A program made the translations under genes and the position numbers. From the NCBI RefSeq assembly GCF_902170565.1, contig NZ_CABHXX010000032.1, positions 1 through 45,567 on the forward strand: a stretch of DNA of 45,567 nt, written 5' to 3'. A model generated the notes under the pieces. It was not told where the DNA came from. It saw only the letters and a list, made by a program, of their open reading frames with translations, and did not search any database. The DNA is from Yersinia thracica (GTDB taxonomy: Bacteria > Pseudomonadota > Gammaproteobacteria > Enterobacterales > Enterobacteriaceae). Below are positions 1-10,203 of the stretch, in pieces. The stretch's first letter is position 1, and every line of letters begins with the position of its first letter.

Positions 1-141
1 TTTAGGTTCAAAAACCGGTCTTAAAGTGGCGCACTTTTAAAGCATAACTGTGGCTCATTTTTAGACCATAATTGACACACTCATGCCCCACAAGAAAATT
101 GGATAGTGGTTTTTACTATATAATTCAATAACATTACCCAC
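1..141. other. Left-edge non-coding stretch downstream of fliE
   Basis: No coding region was recognised here. A weak inverted repeat, ATAGT/ACTAT around a T-rich loop, lies at about 103-119, just past the fliE stop. It could be a weak terminator for fliE, but the stem is only 5 bp. The neighbouring gene to the left is outside the window. Confidence 0.3.
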
Positions 142-453
142 TCACACCCCCATATTCATCACGTCTTGATAAGCAGCTACCAGCTTATTACGCACTTGGA
201 TGCCGAGCTGTAAAGAGACAGATGATTTTTGCATATTCACCATCACATCATTAAGGCCAACACCGGGCACACCTAATTCAAAATTCTGCCCCAGAGTACG
301 GGCTGTCTGCTGGTTTTCACTGATTTTACCAATAGCCGCTTTTAATTCGCTGGCAAAACCGGCTTCAGCTGGCAGTGTTCTTACTGAACCCGATGCTTGC
401 AATGCAGTCACCTGCAATTGCTGTAAAACCCCTTCAATACCTTGAACAGACAT
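142..453 (-). CDS. fliE: Flagellar hook-basal body adaptor FliE
   Basis: FliE is a small export substrate that joins the MS ring (FliF) to the proximal rod and sits in the basal body periplasmic core. The protein is 103 residues, against about 104 in E. coli. It opens MSVQGIEG and ends in the family's conserved tail, with GIQVRNKLVAAYQDVMNMGV at the C-terminus. The ATG at 453 is chosen because GGGG lies six bases before it; an alternative ATG at 459 abuts that purine run, and the longer reading up to 498 adds residues unlike the family. It is divergent from fliF across about 600 bp, the usual enterobacterial arrangement. Identification is secure; the start is less so. Confidence 0.95.
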   Translation of the reverse strand: MSVQGIEGVLQQLQVTALQASGSVRTLPAEAGFASELKAAIGKISENQQTARTLGQNFELGVPGVGLNDVMVNMQKSSVSLQLGIQVRNKLVAAYQDVMNMGV

Positions 454-1055
454 GCTCATCCCCAAAAATGCGTCAGTAGGCCAATAACTGCGTGGCAAAT
501 AGGCGCGTTAATGCGGATATTTGCCATCCAGCAGGTATTACTTTTTTCAGGATGACACCCTAACACATCATTTTTGCGCTAAAGCGGCTAAATAGGCCCA
601 AAAATACCGGCTTATTGAGCCATCAAATTTCCACTTACAGCAAATAATGGCATGCCGATATAGTCTAAATAATTCGAGTTGCAGGAAGGCGGCAAGGGAG
701 AGACAAATCGGTCGGGAACCGATTTGAACAGCATTTATGCTAGCCCGCAGGGTGAGCCTCAAGGATGAAGCTCATTAATCCCGATAAGCTTACTGTAGTA
801 AGTGATTCGGGTGACAAATCTGCCAGGAGCAGATTTGAACGCTGTTTGCAGCGGCCTCGCAGAGGCGAGGCCCATGGACGGGCCGAGTAACGAGCGCGGC
901 CAACGCGCATGCGGCTTGAAGTATGACGAGTATAAAAGGGATATCAGCTATTGATGCGTTATCGCTCACAGCACTTGGGAGTCTGTTTTGTTCCAACACA
1001 TTAGTTACATAAAAAATACTAACTCAAACGTTGTTCAGCTTGGCCAAGGACGTGT
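454..1055. promoter_or_regulatory. fliE-fliF divergent intergenic region
   Basis: This roughly 600-bp divergent region must hold the FlhDC-dependent promoters for fliE and the fliFGHIJK operon, but I cannot pick a confident -35/-10 or FlhDC box. About 276 bp of it (659-934) is a composite ERIC-type repeat. The fliE-proximal part (454-658) and the fliF-proximal part (935-1055) are unique sequence. AAGGA lies about seven bases before the fliF ATG. No credible gene was seen. Confidence 0.5.
659..934. repeat. Composite ERIC-type element with two hairpin insertions
   Basis: The left end (tata..taaataattcgagttgcagg) and right end (gcatgcggcttgaagtatgacgagtata) match the termini of the other ERIC-type copies in this window. 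The central palindrome (cccgataagcttactgtagtaagtgattcggg, in short: cccgataagc..gattcggg) is retained at about 780-811. At 276 bp it is about twice the normal ERIC length (about 127 bp) because of two structured insertions, one on each side of the core. Their first hairpins lie at 702-729 and 813-840. A further GC-rich hairpin (GCCTCG/CGAGGC) lies at 854-871. Confidence 0.75.
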
Positions 1056-2774
1056 ATGAATGCCTCGATAACTGGCGGTGAAAATCGTGAGAATAACTTT
1101 ACGACGACACTGGCACGCCTACGCGCGAATCCGAAAATCCCACTGTTGATTGCAGCGGCTGCGGCCATCGCTATTATTGTCGCGCTGATGTTATGGGCTA
1201 AAAGTCCAGATTATCGCGTCCTTTATAGCAACCTGAGTGATCGTGATGGCGGTGATATCGTCACGCAATTGACGCAACTGAATATTCCCTATCGTTTCGC
1301 GGATAATGGCGGAGCGCTGTTGATCCCGGCAGATAAAGTGCATGAAACTCGTCTGCGTCTGGCACAACAAGGTTTACCTAAAGGTGGTGCCGTCGGTTTT
1401 GAGCTGCTGGATCAGGAAAAATTTGGCATCAGCCAATTCAGCGAGCAAGTCAACTATCAGCGGGCACTGGAAGGTGAACTCGCCCGAACTATCGGCACAC
1501 TTGGCCCGGTACTGAATGTCCGGGTACATTTAGCGATGCCGAAACCCTCGCTATTTGTTCGTGAGCAAAAATCGCCAACCGCCTCTGTCACACTCGCCTT
1601 GCAACCTGGCCGTGTACTTGATGATGGTCAAATCAATGCCATCGTCTACATGGTTTCCAGCAGTGTGGCGGGTTTACCCCCTGCAAGTGTCACTGTGGTC
1701 GATCAAACTGGCCGTTTGCTAACGCAATCTGATAGCGCGGGCCGCGACTTAAATGCGGCACAACTTAAATTTACTAATGAAGTGGAAAACCGCTTCCAGC
1801 GCCGCATTGAAACTATCCTGGCACCGATGGTGGGTAGCGGTAATATTCATGCGCAAGTCACTGCGCAAGTTGATTTTGCCAGCCGTGAACAGACTGATGA
1901 AGAGTACAAACCGAATCAGGCCGCCAACCAAGGGGCGGTACGCTCTCAGCAAGTCAGTACCAGCGAACAACTGGGCGGCACCAATGTCGGCGGTGTTCCG
2001 GGGGCGTTGTCCAATCAACCGCCAATAACCCCAGTAGCACCCATTGAAGTGCCTCCAGCGACTCCTGCAGCGGGTGCCGGTGCGGCTGCGAATACCGCCA
2101 ATGCAGCGAACCGCCCGGCGGCGACCACTACTGCAGCTAAACAGACTGCGACTTCAAGTAATAGCCGCCACGACCAAACCACTAACTTCGAAGTTGACCG
2201 CACTATCCGCCACACCCAGCAACAAGCAGGTATGGTGAAGCGCCTCTCCGTCGCCGTGGTCGTCAATTACGGCATGGATAAAGCGGGCAAACCTATTGCG
2301 CTGAGCAAAGAGCAATTAGCGCAGGTGGAATCACTGACGCGCGAGGCCATGGGCTTCTCCACTGACCGTGGCGACACTCTCAATGTGGTCAATACGCCAT
2401 TTAGTGCCACTGGCGAAGATACCGGCAGCAACCTGCCATTCTGGCAGCAACAGTCGTTCTTTGATCAATTGCTTAATATTGGTCGCTATTTGCTCATCTT
2501 ACTGGTCGCGTGGATCTTATGGCGCAAACTGGTACGCCCATTGATGGAGAAAAAACAAGTAGCGGATAAAGCAACGGCGTCGGTCAATAGCATTGTACAG
2601 ACCGCGCAAGCGTCTGAAACAGCGAAACAAACTAAAGAAGAGCTGGCCCTGCGTAAGAAAAATCAGCAACGAGTGAGTGCTGAAGTTCAGGCCCAGCGTA
2701 TACGCGAACTTGCGGATAAAGACCCACGTGTTGTCGCGCTGGTTATCCGTCAATGGATGAGTAACGACCAATGA
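1056..2774 (+). CDS. fliF: Flagellar MS-ring protein FliF
   Basis: FliF multimerises in the inner membrane to form the MS ring, the platform for the rotor and export apparatus. The 572-residue protein (E. coli about 552) has a first membrane helix at about 29-48, a large periplasmic part with ring-building domains, an Ala/Pro/Thr-rich low-complexity stretch at about 320-365, and a second membrane helix at about 477-491. The extreme C-terminus ([13 protein letters not shown], about 556-568) is the FliG-binding tail. The ATG at 1056 follows AAGGA at good spacing. The stop overlaps the fliG start (ATGA), implying translational coupling. It is first gene of fliFGHIJK. Confidence 0.98.
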   Translation: MNASITGGENRENNFTTTLARLRANPKIPLLIAAAAAIAIIVALMLWAKSPDYRVLYSNLSDRDGGDIVTQLTQLNIPYRFADNGGALLIPADKVHETRLRLAQQGLPKGGAVGFELLDQEKFGISQFSEQVNYQRALEGELARTIGTLGPVLNVRVHLAMPKPSLFVREQKSPTASVTLALQPGRVLDDGQINAIVYMVSSSVAGLPPASVTVVDQTGRLLTQSDSAGRDLNAAQLKFTNEVENRFQRRIETILAPMVGSGNIHAQVTAQVDFASREQTDEEYKPNQAANQGAVRSQQVSTSEQLGGTNVGGVPGALSNQPPITPVAPIEVPPATPAAGAGAAANTANAANRPAATTTAAKQTATSSNSRHDQTTNFEVDRTIRHTQQQAGMVKRLSVAVVVNYGMDKAGKPIALSKEQLAQVESLTREAMGFSTDRGDTLNVVNTPFSATGEDTGSNLPFWQQQSFFDQLLNIGRYLLILLVAWILWRKLVRPLMEKKQVADKATASVNSIVQTAQASETAKQTKEELALRKKNQQRVSAEVQAQRIRELADKDPRVVALVIRQWMSNDQ

Positions 2775-3763
2775 GCCTGACCGGAACTGAAAAAAGCGCC
2801 ATCATGCTGATGACACTGGGCGAAGACCATGCCGCAGAGGTATTCAAACACCTTTCCTCGCGCGAAGTGCAGCAACTCAGCACCACCATGGCCAGTATGC
2901 GGCAGGTTTCTCACCAACAGTTGGTTGATGTATTGGCTGAGTTTGAAGACGATGCCGAGCAATATGCTGCTCTGAGTGTCAATGCCAGCGATTATCTGCG
3001 CTCGGTGCTGATAAAAGCATTGGGTGAAGAACGTGCATCCAGCTTGTTAGAAGACATTCTGGAATCACGCGAAACCACCAGCGGCATGGAAACTCTCAAC
3101 TTTATGGAGCCGCAGATGGCGGCCGACCTGATCCGCGACGAACATCCGCAGATTATCGCCACTATTCTGGTTCACCTGAAGCGCGCTCAAGCGGCCGATA
3201 TTCTGGCACTGTTCGACGAGCGTCTGCGCAACGATGTCATGCTGCGTATTGCCACCTTCGGTGGGGTTCAACCCGCTGCGTTGGCTGAATTGACCGAAGT
3301 GTTGAACAACTTGCTCGATGGCCAAAATCTCAAACGCAGCAAAATGGGCGGTATCCGCACTGCGGCCGAGATTATCAACCTGATGAAAAGCCAGCAGGAA
3401 GAAACCGTTATGGACGCAGTACGCGAATACGACGGCGAGCTGGCACAGAAAATTATCGACGAAATGTTCCTGTTCGAGAATCTGGTCAGTGTCGACGACC
3501 GCAGCATCCAGCGTTTACTGCAAGAAATCGACAACGAATCGCTGTTGATTGCCTTGAAAGGTGCCGATCAGGCGCTGCGCGAGCGCTTCCTCAGCAATAT
3601 GTCACTGCGTGCGGCAGAAATTCTGCGCGACGATCTGGCCACCCGTGGGCCGGTGCGGATGTCACTGGTCGAGAACGAACAGAAAGCCATCTTGCTGATT
3701 GTCCGTCGTTTGGCGGAAAGCGGCGAGATAGTCATCGGTGGCGGCGAGGATATCTATGTCTGA
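2771..3763 (+). CDS. fliG: Flagellar motor switch protein FliG
   Basis: FliG is the C-ring protein nearest the membrane and the rotor part that meets the MotA stator. It is 330 residues, close to the family's usual length. The N-terminal domain (from about residue 1) binds FliF, the middle domain carries the EHPQ motif at about 125-128, which contacts FliM, and the C-terminal torque helix (about 270-300) is rich in the charged residues that interact with MotA. The start overlaps the fliF stop, and the stop overlaps the start of fliH. No truncation or missing motif was seen. Confidence 0.98.
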   Translation: MSLTGTEKSAIMLMTLGEDHAAEVFKHLSSREVQQLSTTMASMRQVSHQQLVDVLAEFEDDAEQYAALSVNASDYLRSVLIKALGEERASSLLEDILESRETTSGMETLNFMEPQMAADLIRDEHPQIIATILVHLKRAQAADILALFDERLRNDVMLRIATFGGVQPAALAELTEVLNNLLDGQNLKRSKMGGIRTAAEIINLMKSQQEETVMDAVREYDGELAQKIIDEMFLFENLVSVDDRSIQRLLQEIDNESLLIALKGADQALRERFLSNMSLRAAEILRDDLATRGPVRMSLVENEQKAILLIVRRLAESGEIVIGGGEDIYV

Positions 3764-4478
3764 TAGGATTAATGCCCTGCCCTGGCAGCCCTGGTCACTG
3801 AATGACTTTGCCAGCCAACCAGAACCTACCGCTGCCACTGCGCCGCCAGATATCAGTATGTTGTTTACTGATGAGCCAAGAGCGGATACCGCGCCAACGG
3901 AAAGTGATGAACAACAAACACTGATAAACTTGCAACTCGAAGCCGAGAAACAGGGCCGTCAGCAAGGGTTTGCCAAAGGGTTGCAAGAGGGCTTGGATAA
4001 AGGTTACCAAACCGGTCTGGAAGAGGGGCATCAGCAAGCGCTGGCAGATGCCGAGAAACAGTTGGCGCCGATCACCGCGCACTGGCAAACCCTAGTCGAT
4101 GATTTTCAAAACACCCTGGATGCGCTGGACAGTGTGATTGCCTCGCGATTAATGCAAATGGCCTTGGCGGCAGCAAAACAGATTCTGGGGCAACCGGCAA
4201 TTTGCGATGGCACCGCGTTGCTGGCTCAAATCCAGCAAATGATTCAACAAGAGCCGATGTTTGCCGGTAAACCACAATTACGGGTGAATCCGAATGATTT
4301 GGCCGTGGTGGAACAGCGCTTAGGCTCGACGTTGAGTCTGCATGGCTGGCGCTTATTGGGTGATAGTCAAATTCACCCCGGCGGATGCAAAGTCAGCGCC
4401 GAAGAAGGTGATTTAGATGCCAGCCTGGCGACGCGCTGGCATGAGCTATGCCGTCTGGCAGCACCAGGAGAATTATGA
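3756..4478 (+). CDS. fliH: Flagellar export ATPase regulator FliH
   Basis: FliH is the cytoplasmic stator-like partner of the FliI ATPase; it holds FliI inactive and delivers FliI-chaperone-substrate complexes to the export gate through FliN. The 240-residue protein begins [13 protein letters not shown], resembling E. coli FliH (MSDNLPWKTW). It has the characteristic Gly-rich heptad region [20 protein letters not shown] (about 75-95). I use the ATG at 3756, overlapping the fliG stop by 8 bp, rather than an upstream in-frame start inside fliG. Its stop overlaps the fliI start. Confidence 0.95.
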   Translation: MSDRINALPWQPWSLNDFASQPEPTAATAPPDISMLFTDEPRADTAPTESDEQQTLINLQLEAEKQGRQQGFAKGLQEGLDKGYQTGLEEGHQQALADAEKQLAPITAHWQTLVDDFQNTLDALDSVIASRLMQMALAAAKQILGQPAICDGTALLAQIQQMIQQEPMFAGKPQLRVNPNDLAVVEQRLGSTLSLHGWRLLGDSQIHPGGCKVSAEEGDLDASLATRWHELCRLAAPGEL

Positions 4479-5842
4479 TGACCGCCCGCCTTGGCCGCTG
4501 GCTTACCTCTTTAGACAAGTTCGAAGAGCGTATCAGCCAATCAACCACCATTCGCCGTTACGGGCGGTTGACGCGCGCCACCGGCCTGGTGCTGGAAGCC
4601 ACCGGTTTGCAACTTCCCCTCGGTGCAACCTGCCTGATTGAACGCCATGATAACGGTGAAGTTCAAGAAGTTGAGAGCGAAGTGGTGGGTTTTAACGGCC
4701 AGCGTCTGTTTTTGATGCCGTTGGAAGAGGTCGAGGGGATTGTGCCCGGCGCCCGAGTTTATGCCCGCATCACCACCGGCGGGGCTTCTGCCAGTAAACA
4801 GTTGCCACTCGGCCCAGAATTACTGGGGCGAGTATTAGATGGCAGCGCCAAACCACTTGACGGCTTACCTGCACCGGAAACCGGTTATCGGGCCCCGCTG
4901 ATGACACCTCCCATCAACCCATTACAACGAACCGCGATTGAACAGGTTTTGGATGTTGGCGTGCGCACTATTAATGCCCTGCTGACGGTCGGCCGAGGGC
5001 AGCGTATGGGGTTGTTCGCCGGTTCCGGGGTGGGGAAAAGTGTCTTGTTGGGCATGATGGCCCGCTACACCCAAGCGGATGTCATTGTGGTTGGGCTTAT
5101 CGGTGAACGTGGCCGTGAAGTTAAAGATTTTATCGAGAATATTTTAGGTACCGAGGGGCGCGCCCGCTCGGTGGTTATCGCCGCCCCCGCTGACGTATCG
5201 CCGTTGCTGCGTATGCAAGGCGCAGCCTATGCCACCCGTATTGCAGAAGATTTCCGCGACCGTGGCCAGCATGTGTTACTCATCATGGATTCCCTGACGC
5301 GCTACGCCATGGCACAACGCGAGATAGCACTGGCAATCGGCGAACCTCCGGCAACCAAAGGTTATCCACCCTCCGTATTCGCCAAATTACCGGCACTGGT
5401 TGAACGCGCGGGTAACGGCGTGTCTGGCGGCGGCTCGATTACCGCATTTTATACGGTACTGACCGAGGGCGATGATCAGCAAGACCCGATTGCCGACTCC
5501 GCACGCGCCATTCTCGATGGTCATGTGGTGTTATCTCGCCGTTTGGCAGAATCCGGTCATTATCCCGCCATTGATATCGAAGCCTCTATCAGCCGAGCGA
5601 TGACCTCACTGATTGATGAGAATCACTACAGTAAAGTTCGCCAATTTAAACAGTTACTTGCCAGTTTCCAGCGCAACCGCGATTTGGTCAGCGTCGGGGC
5701 CTATGCCGCCGGTAGCGACCCCTTGTTGGATAAGGCCATCGCCCTCTACCCGCAAATGGAAATCTTCTTGCAGCAAGGTATGTATGAACGCAGCAGTTAC
5801 GAAGATGCCTGCCAGCATCTGAAGAGCCTGTTCCCGGGTTAA
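4478..5842 (+). CDS. fliI: Flagellum-specific ATPase FliI
   Basis: FliI is the hexameric cytoplasmic ATPase that energises substrate release and unfolding for the flagellar type III export gate; it is related to the F1 beta subunit. The protein is 454 residues. Walker A (AGSGVGKS) is at about 181-188, and the GERGREV and [11 protein letters not shown] motifs follow. The N-terminus [10 protein letters not shown] matches the family. Two ATGs are adjacent (4475 and 4478). The second gives about 7-nt spacing from AGGAG and the family-like N-terminus, so it is preferred; it overlaps the fliH stop (TGATG). A tandem repeat array follows within 3 bp of the stop. Confidence 0.98.
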   Translation: MTARLGRWLTSLDKFEERISQSTTIRRYGRLTRATGLVLEATGLQLPLGATCLIERHDNGEVQEVESEVVGFNGQRLFLMPLEEVEGIVPGARVYARITTGGASASKQLPLGPELLGRVLDGSAKPLDGLPAPETGYRAPLMTPPINPLQRTAIEQVLDVGVRTINALLTVGRGQRMGLFAGSGVGKSVLLGMMARYTQADVIVVGLIGERGREVKDFIENILGTEGRARSVVIAAPADVSPLLRMQGAAYATRIAEDFRDRGQHVLLIMDSLTRYAMAQREIALAIGEPPATKGYPPSVFAKLPALVERAGNGVSGGGSITAFYTVLTEGDDQQDPIADSARAILDGHVVLSRRLAESGHYPAIDIEASISRAMTSLIDENHYSKVRQFKQLLASFQRNRDLVSVGAYAAGSDPLLDKAIALYPQMEIFLQQGMYERSSYEDACQHLKSLFPG

Positions 5843-5844
5843 TC

Positions 5845-6235
5845 GCTAACAACCCTGCGGCGTCAAGCACCCAATGTATGCCCAAGTGATTAGCGTTGCA
5901 GGTAGGCAGCAAGAGAAAGCACCCCGATGAGCTGACTCTCGTCAGTGATTCGGGTAAGTGAACGTAGCTAACAACCCTGCGGCGTTAAGCACCCAATGTA
6001 TGCCCAAGTGATTAGCGTTGCAGGTAGGCAGCAAGAGAAAGCACCCCGATGAGCTGACTCTCGTCAGTGATTCGGGTAAGTGAACGTAGCTAACAACCCT
6101 GCGGCGTTAAGCACCCAATGTATGCCCAAGTGATTAGCGTTGCAGGTAGGCAGCAAGAGAAAGCACCCCGATGAGCTGACTCTCGTCAGTGATTCGGGTA
6201 AGTGAACGTAGCTAACAACCCTGCGGCGTTAAGCA
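5845..6235. repeat. Tandem ERIC-type array, three 122-bp units plus a partial
   Basis: Units start at 5845, 5967 and 6089, each exactly 122 bp. A 25-bp partial fourth unit (6211-6235) follows and runs into the element's right end at about 6244. Units 2 and 3 are identical as read; unit 1 differs at one base (cgtcaag against cgttaag). Each contains the ERIC-like core cccgatgagctgac..gtcagtgattcggg. The array fills the fliI-fliJ gap and interrupts what is otherwise an overlapping gene run. Confidence 0.92.
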
Positions 6236-6256
6236 CGAAGGGCATTGAGGAATACG

Positions 6257-6703
6257 ATGAAAAGTCAGTCACCTCTCATCACCCTGCGCGACCTGGCTCA
6301 AAAGGCGGTCGAACAGGCAACGACCCAATTGGGGCAGGTTCGCTTGTCTTATCAGAATGCTGAGCAGCAACTGAGTATGTTGCTGTCTTATCAGGATGAA
6401 TATCGGGTGCGGCTGAATGACACGCTGAGTCATGGCATGGCCTCCTCCAGTTGGCAAAATTATCAGCAATTTATTCAAACATTGGAGCAAGCTATTGAGC
6501 AACATCGTCATCAGTTGGCCCAGTGGAATGTAAAAGTTGAACAAGCAGTGAAGCATTGGCAAGAAAAGCAACAGCGGTTAAATGCATTTGAAACGCTGAA
6601 CGAGCGAGCTGAAACCACCGCACGTTTGCACGAGAACCGTTTGGATCAAAAACTGATGGATGAGTTCGCCCAGCGCGCCTCACAAAGGAGTCTACATTCA
6701 TGA
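6257..6703 (+). CDS. fliJ: Flagellar export chaperone FliJ
   Basis: FliJ is the coiled-coil central stalk of the FliI hexamer; it also links the ATPase to FlhA and escorts export chaperones. The protein is 148 residues (E. coli 147). It is almost wholly helical and Gln/Glu-rich, with the conserved [11 protein letters not shown]-like segment ([13 protein letters not shown]) at about 75 and the C-terminal [16 protein letters not shown] at about 127-142. The ATG at 6257 follows TGAGGA and gives the family-like start [14 protein letters not shown]. It lies about 410 bp from fliI because of the repeat array, whereas these two genes are normally tightly spaced. The stop overlaps the fliK start. Confidence 0.96.
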   Translation: MKSQSPLITLRDLAQKAVEQATTQLGQVRLSYQNAEQQLSMLLSYQDEYRVRLNDTLSHGMASSSWQNYQQFIQTLEQAIEQHRHQLAQWNVKVEQAVKHWQEKQQRLNAFETLNERAETTARLHENRLDQKLMDEFAQRASQRSLHS

Positions 6704-8055
6704 ATCTATCTCTCTTGCCTACTGCTATCACTGCAAGTGAAGCCGAGGGCGCAGCATCCTCGACATCTATTGCCGCGCTGTTTACCGACGCGGGATTACC
6801 GGCCGATTTTGCCAAACTTTTGGGTGACCAGCTGGGGAAAGAACTCACCGCCCTGGATGCTTCAACCCTGAAATCATCTTTAGCCGCGGCGACTGACATC
6901 ACCCCTGAAGTTGACAGTAGTCAATCAACCGCCGGTAACAGCAAGTTGAATCAGTTGTTGGCCGCATTGGGAGATATCAGTGCTACGCTACCAGCGGGTT
7001 TAACCCATGCAGGACAAACTGGCGATGCCGCGGGCATTAAGAAAACCACCATCAATGACAGCGGTAAGCCGGATAGTGCCAGTGATAAAACTCACGATAA
7101 AGTCGACCCCGCCGCATTACAAACCTTGTTGGCAATGTTGCCGCATCAAGTGGCTAACACATTGAGCGGGCAAAAAGCCCCCCTGACTGATACCAACGGC
7201 CTGACGAACAATAAAACAGCAGCCAGGCAAGATATTTCCACTCTCACCAGTCTGACCTCACAAGATAAAGGTTTAGCCGCACTGATGGGTGGCACCCTGG
7301 GCAGTATGAAAAATGATAAAACCATAAACAGTGACGATGTATTAGCGGGGGTAGCCACGAAAACAAAAATAACGGCTTCATCGGATAAGTTGGCCCCGTT
7401 GAGCGGGAAAGATGCTGACACCAGCACGCTCAATGCGAAAACCGCGCCACTGGCAGCACAAGCTGAAACCATCGCCGCTGCGGTGGATAAAACCTTGGTC
7501 AATTCAGCTACCCTGACCCATTCTCTTCCCCCGGTATCCAGCCCTGTTCTGCCGACGACCGCCAGCGCCCATATCAGTGCGCCCGTCAGTGGTTATTTAA
7601 GTGCGCAACTGGGCAGTCAAGAATGGCAACAATCACTTGGGCAACAAGTGATTATGTTCAGCCGCAATGGGCAACAAAACGCCGAGTTGCGGCTGAACCC
7701 GCAAGAATTGGGTGCATTGCAAATCAGTCTAAAAATAGAAGATAAGCAAGCACAATTACACTTCGTTTCAGCTCATAGCCAGGTTCGGGCCGCGATTGAA
7801 GCCGCCATGCCAAGCTTACGCACCGCTTTGGCCGAAAGTGGTATTCAGTTAGGCCAAAGTAGTGTCGGCAGTGAAGGTCAATGGCAACAAGCACAGCAAC
7901 AGAGCCAGCAAAATCAGCAAGATTTCGCCTCGCGCGGTCAGCCAGCTTATGGTGAAGTCGCCTCTGGCGAAGCACAGGTGAGCACACCGCTGGTCACACC
8001 AGCCGCATTGCAAGCTCTGGCCAATGGCAATGGTGGCGTTGATATTTTCGCCTAA
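6700..8055 (+). CDS. fliK: Flagellar hook-length control protein FliK
   Basis: FliK is the exported molecular ruler that measures hook length and triggers the FlhB switch from hook to filament export. The 451-residue protein (E. coli 375) has a long Ser/Thr/Ala/Lys-rich disordered ruler region (about 60-280) and a compact C-terminal domain at about 325-390, with the conserved [20 protein letters not shown] run. A Gln-rich tail follows. The ATG overlaps the fliJ stop (ATGA). It is the last gene of this operon. The extra length sits in the ruler region and is consistent with the family's known length variation. Confidence 0.96.
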   Translation: MNLSLLPTAITASEAEGAASSTSIAALFTDAGLPADFAKLLGDQLGKELTALDASTLKSSLAAATDITPEVDSSQSTAGNSKLNQLLAALGDISATLPAGLTHAGQTGDAAGIKKTTINDSGKPDSASDKTHDKVDPAALQTLLAMLPHQVANTLSGQKAPLTDTNGLTNNKTAARQDISTLTSLTSQDKGLAALMGGTLGSMKNDKTINSDDVLAGVATKTKITASSDKLAPLSGKDADTSTLNAKTAPLAAQAETIAAAVDKTLVNSATLTHSLPPVSSPVLPTTASAHISAPVSGYLSAQLGSQEWQQSLGQQVIMFSRNGQQNAELRLNPQELGALQISLKIEDKQAQLHFVSAHSQVRAAIEAAMPSLRTALAESGIQLGQSSVGSEGQWQQAQQQSQQNQQDFASRGQPAYGEVASGEAQVSTPLVTPAALQALANGNGGVDIFA

Positions 8056-8199
8056 AAGGCGCTGTTAATTTCGCCAAACGGGAACAAACGGGCAAGCTAG
8101 GCCGTTTTTCTCCACCTATTCTGCCTATTGGGATTAAGGATAAGCGGGATAATCATCAGTAATAATTCGGATAGCTTGGTGTCAGTGGCCCCAGGCTGT

Positions 8200-8268
8200 T
8201 ATACCCAAAATAATTCGAGTTGCAGGAAAGCGGCCAACGCACATGCAGCTTGAAGTCTGACGGGTATA
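8200..8268. repeat. Internally deleted ERIC-type element before fliL
   Basis: This 69-bp element keeps the left end (tatacccaaaataattcgag) and the right end (cgcacatgcagcttgaag..tgacgggtata) of the full copy at 39472-39600 but has lost the central palindrome. It lies between fliK and fliL, so the fliL promoter is probably inside or next to it. The rest of the 8056-8313 gap shows no gene. Confidence 0.8.
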
Positions 8269-8313
8269 TTGTGATCCACCGGTTTGATACCAAAACAGGA
8301 ATTTGCCTTCTCC

Positions 8314-8784
8314 ATGTCTCAAAATACCTTCCCGGCCAAGCGTAAGAGTTCAATCTGGGTGATCCTGCTGGTGCTGATTGCGGTGGCAGCAACTGCGGGT
8401 GGCGGTTATAGCTGGTGGGCACTCAATAAGAGTCAACCAACCACAGCGAAAGTCGCTCCTGTCATCCCGGTGTTCATGCCCTTGGAGACCTTTACGGTCA
8501 ATCTAATCACGCCGGATAATAATCTGGATCGTGTGCTGTATATCGGATTAACGTTAAGGCTCCCCGACGACAGCACGCGTGCAAAACTCAATGACTATCT
8601 GCCGGAAGTGCGCAGCCGGTTACTGTTACTGCTCTCCCGTCAATCCGCTGATAGTCTGGCGAACGAAGAGGGCAAGCAGCGCTTAGTCGGTGAAATTAAA
8701 AACGTTCTTAGCCCGCCAATGGTTAAAGGTCAACCTAATCAGGTAGTCAGCGATGTGCTGTTTACCGCATTTATATTGCGATAA
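8314..8784 (+). CDS. fliL: Flagellar basal body-associated protein FliL
   Basis: FliL is a single-pass inner membrane protein that associates with the stator and MS ring and supports motor torque. The protein is 156 residues (E. coli 154). A short basic N-terminus (AKRKSS) precedes the membrane helix at about 15-37, and the periplasmic domain has the conserved LETFTVNL and [13 protein letters not shown] segments, ending VLFTAFILR. The ATG at 8314 is preferred to an upstream TTG (8284), which lacks family similarity; AGGA lies about 11 bases before it. First gene of fliLMNOPQR. Confidence 0.95.
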   Translation: MSQNTFPAKRKSSIWVILLVLIAVAATAGGGYSWWALNKSQPTTAKVAPVIPVFMPLETFTVNLITPDNNLDRVLYIGLTLRLPDDSTRAKLNDYLPEVRSRLLLLLSRQSADSLANEEGKQRLVGEIKNVLSPPMVKGQPNQVVSDVLFTAFILR

Positions 8785-8789
8785 TCATT

Positions 8790-9794
8790 ATGGGCGATAG
8801 CATTCTTTCACAAGCAGAGATTGACGCACTGTTAAACGGTGACAGCGGGGGTGATGAACCCGAAGCGGTCACTGGCAACGAGACAGACGTTAAGCCTTAT
8901 GACCCGACGACCCAGCGACGTGTGGTGCGTGAGCGCCTACATGCGCTGGAGATAATCAATGAGCGGTTTGCCCGTCAGTTCCGGATGGGGCTGTTTAACC
9001 TGTTGCGCCGCAGCCCGGACATTACGGTTGGCCCGATAAAAATCCAGCCATATCATGATTTTGCCCGCAACTTGCCGGTGCCAACCAACCTCAACTTGAT
9101 ACATTTGAAACCATTACGTGGGACAGCGCTGTTTGTTTTCGCCCCGAGTCTGGTGTTTATTGCCGTTGATAACTTGTTTGGTGGTGATGGCCGCTTCCCG
9201 ACAAAAGTAGAAGGGCGCGAGTTTACCCACACAGAACAACGCGTGATTAACCGGATGCTACGGCTAGCGCTGGATGCATATCGTGATGCCTGGGCTCCCA
9301 TCTATAAAATTGATGTGGAATATGTCCGCTCTGAAATACAGGTGAAATTCACCAATATCACCACCTCCCCCAACGACATCGTGGTCACGACCCCTTTCCA
9401 GGTGGAAATCGGCGCGTTGAGTGGAGAGTTTAATATCTGTATTCCGTTTGCCATGATTGAGCCATTGCGCGAACTGCTAACCAACCCACCACTGGAAAAC
9501 TCCCGTCAGGAAGACAGCCATTGGCGTGAAACGCTGGTCAAGCAAGTTCAGCACTCTGAGCTGGAGCTGGTGGCTAATTTTGTTGATATCCCGCTGAGAT
9601 TGTCGCAGATACTCAAGCTACAGCCGGGGGATGTGTTACCCATAGATAAACCTGAGCGACTGATTGCGCATGTCGACGGCGTGCCGGTGCTGACCAGTCA
9701 GTACGGGACATTAAACGGGCAATATGCCCTACGTGTTGAACATTTGATTAACCCTATTTTGAATGCTCTGAATGAGGAACAGCCCAATGAGTGA
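8790..9794 (+). CDS. fliM: Flagellar motor switch protein FliM
   Basis: FliM forms the middle of the C ring and receives phosphorylated CheY to reverse rotation. The protein is 334 residues, identical in length to the E. coli protein. Its first residues contain the CheY-binding peptide (ILSQAEIDALLNG, about 4-16), followed by the middle domain that contacts FliG and the C-terminal SpoA-like domain that pairs with FliN (about 250-325). It starts 5 bp after fliL and overlaps fliN by 8 bp. No unusual feature was seen. Confidence 0.98.
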   Translation: MGDSILSQAEIDALLNGDSGGDEPEAVTGNETDVKPYDPTTQRRVVRERLHALEIINERFARQFRMGLFNLLRRSPDITVGPIKIQPYHDFARNLPVPTNLNLIHLKPLRGTALFVFAPSLVFIAVDNLFGGDGRFPTKVEGREFTHTEQRVINRMLRLALDAYRDAWAPIYKIDVEYVRSEIQVKFTNITTSPNDIVVTTPFQVEIGALSGEFNICIPFAMIEPLRELLTNPPLENSRQEDSHWRETLVKQVQHSELELVANFVDIPLRLSQILKLQPGDVLPIDKPERLIAHVDGVPVLTSQYGTLNGQYALRVEHLINPILNALNEEQPNE

Positions 9795-10203
9795 CCCTAA
9801 GTTTCCGTCTGATGATGGAAAGGAATCCGTGGATGACCTGTGGGCTGATGCGTTTAATGAGCAACAGGCAGCGGAGAAGCCAGCGGCCACTACCGAAGGC
9901 GTATTTAAATCACTGGAAGCACCCGACGCACTGGGTAACCTGCAAGATATCGATTTGATTCTCGATATTCCGGTGAAACTGACCGTCGAACTGGGCCGCA
10001 CCAAAATGACCATCAAAGAATTGCTGCGCCTGTCTCAAGGTTCAGTGGTTTCTCTCGATGGCCTGGCGGGCGAACCTTTGGATATTCTGATTAACGGTTA
10101 CCTGATTGCACAGGGTGAAGTCGTGGTGGTCGCGGATAAATACGGCGTGCGTATCACTGACATTATTACCCCATCAGAACGTATGCGTCGTCTGAGTCGC
10201 TAA
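9787..10203 (+). CDS. fliN: Flagellar motor switch protein FliN
   Basis: FliN forms the base of the C ring and docks FliH-FliI for export. The protein is 138 residues (E. coli 137). A variable acidic N-terminus is followed by the SpoA-type domain (about 55-138), which is nearly unchanged from E. coli: QDIDLILDIPVKLTVELGR and ITPSERMRRLSR at the end. The ATG at 9787 (MSDPKF) is used because it resembles the E. coli start and overlaps the fliM stop. The stop overlaps the fliO start. Confidence 0.98.
   Translation: MSDPKFPSDDGKESVDDLWADAFNEQQAAEKPAATTEGVFKSLEAPDALGNLQDIDLILDIPVKLTVELGRTKMTIKELLRLSQGSVVSLDGLAGEPLDILINGYLIAQGEVVVVADKYGVRITDIITPSERMRRLSR

Noticed and set aside
25-55. Sigma-28-like sequence near the left edge (TAAAGTGG..AGCATAAC)
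   Set aside because: The -10 part matches the consensus poorly, and no gene follows in that direction.
659-934. Insertion sequence
   Set aside because: There is no transposase frame. The ends match the small ERIC-type repeats seen elsewhere in the window.
5845-6235. CRISPR array
   Set aside because: Units are contiguous 122-bp repeats without unique spacers, and each contains an ERIC-type core. No cas genes are present.
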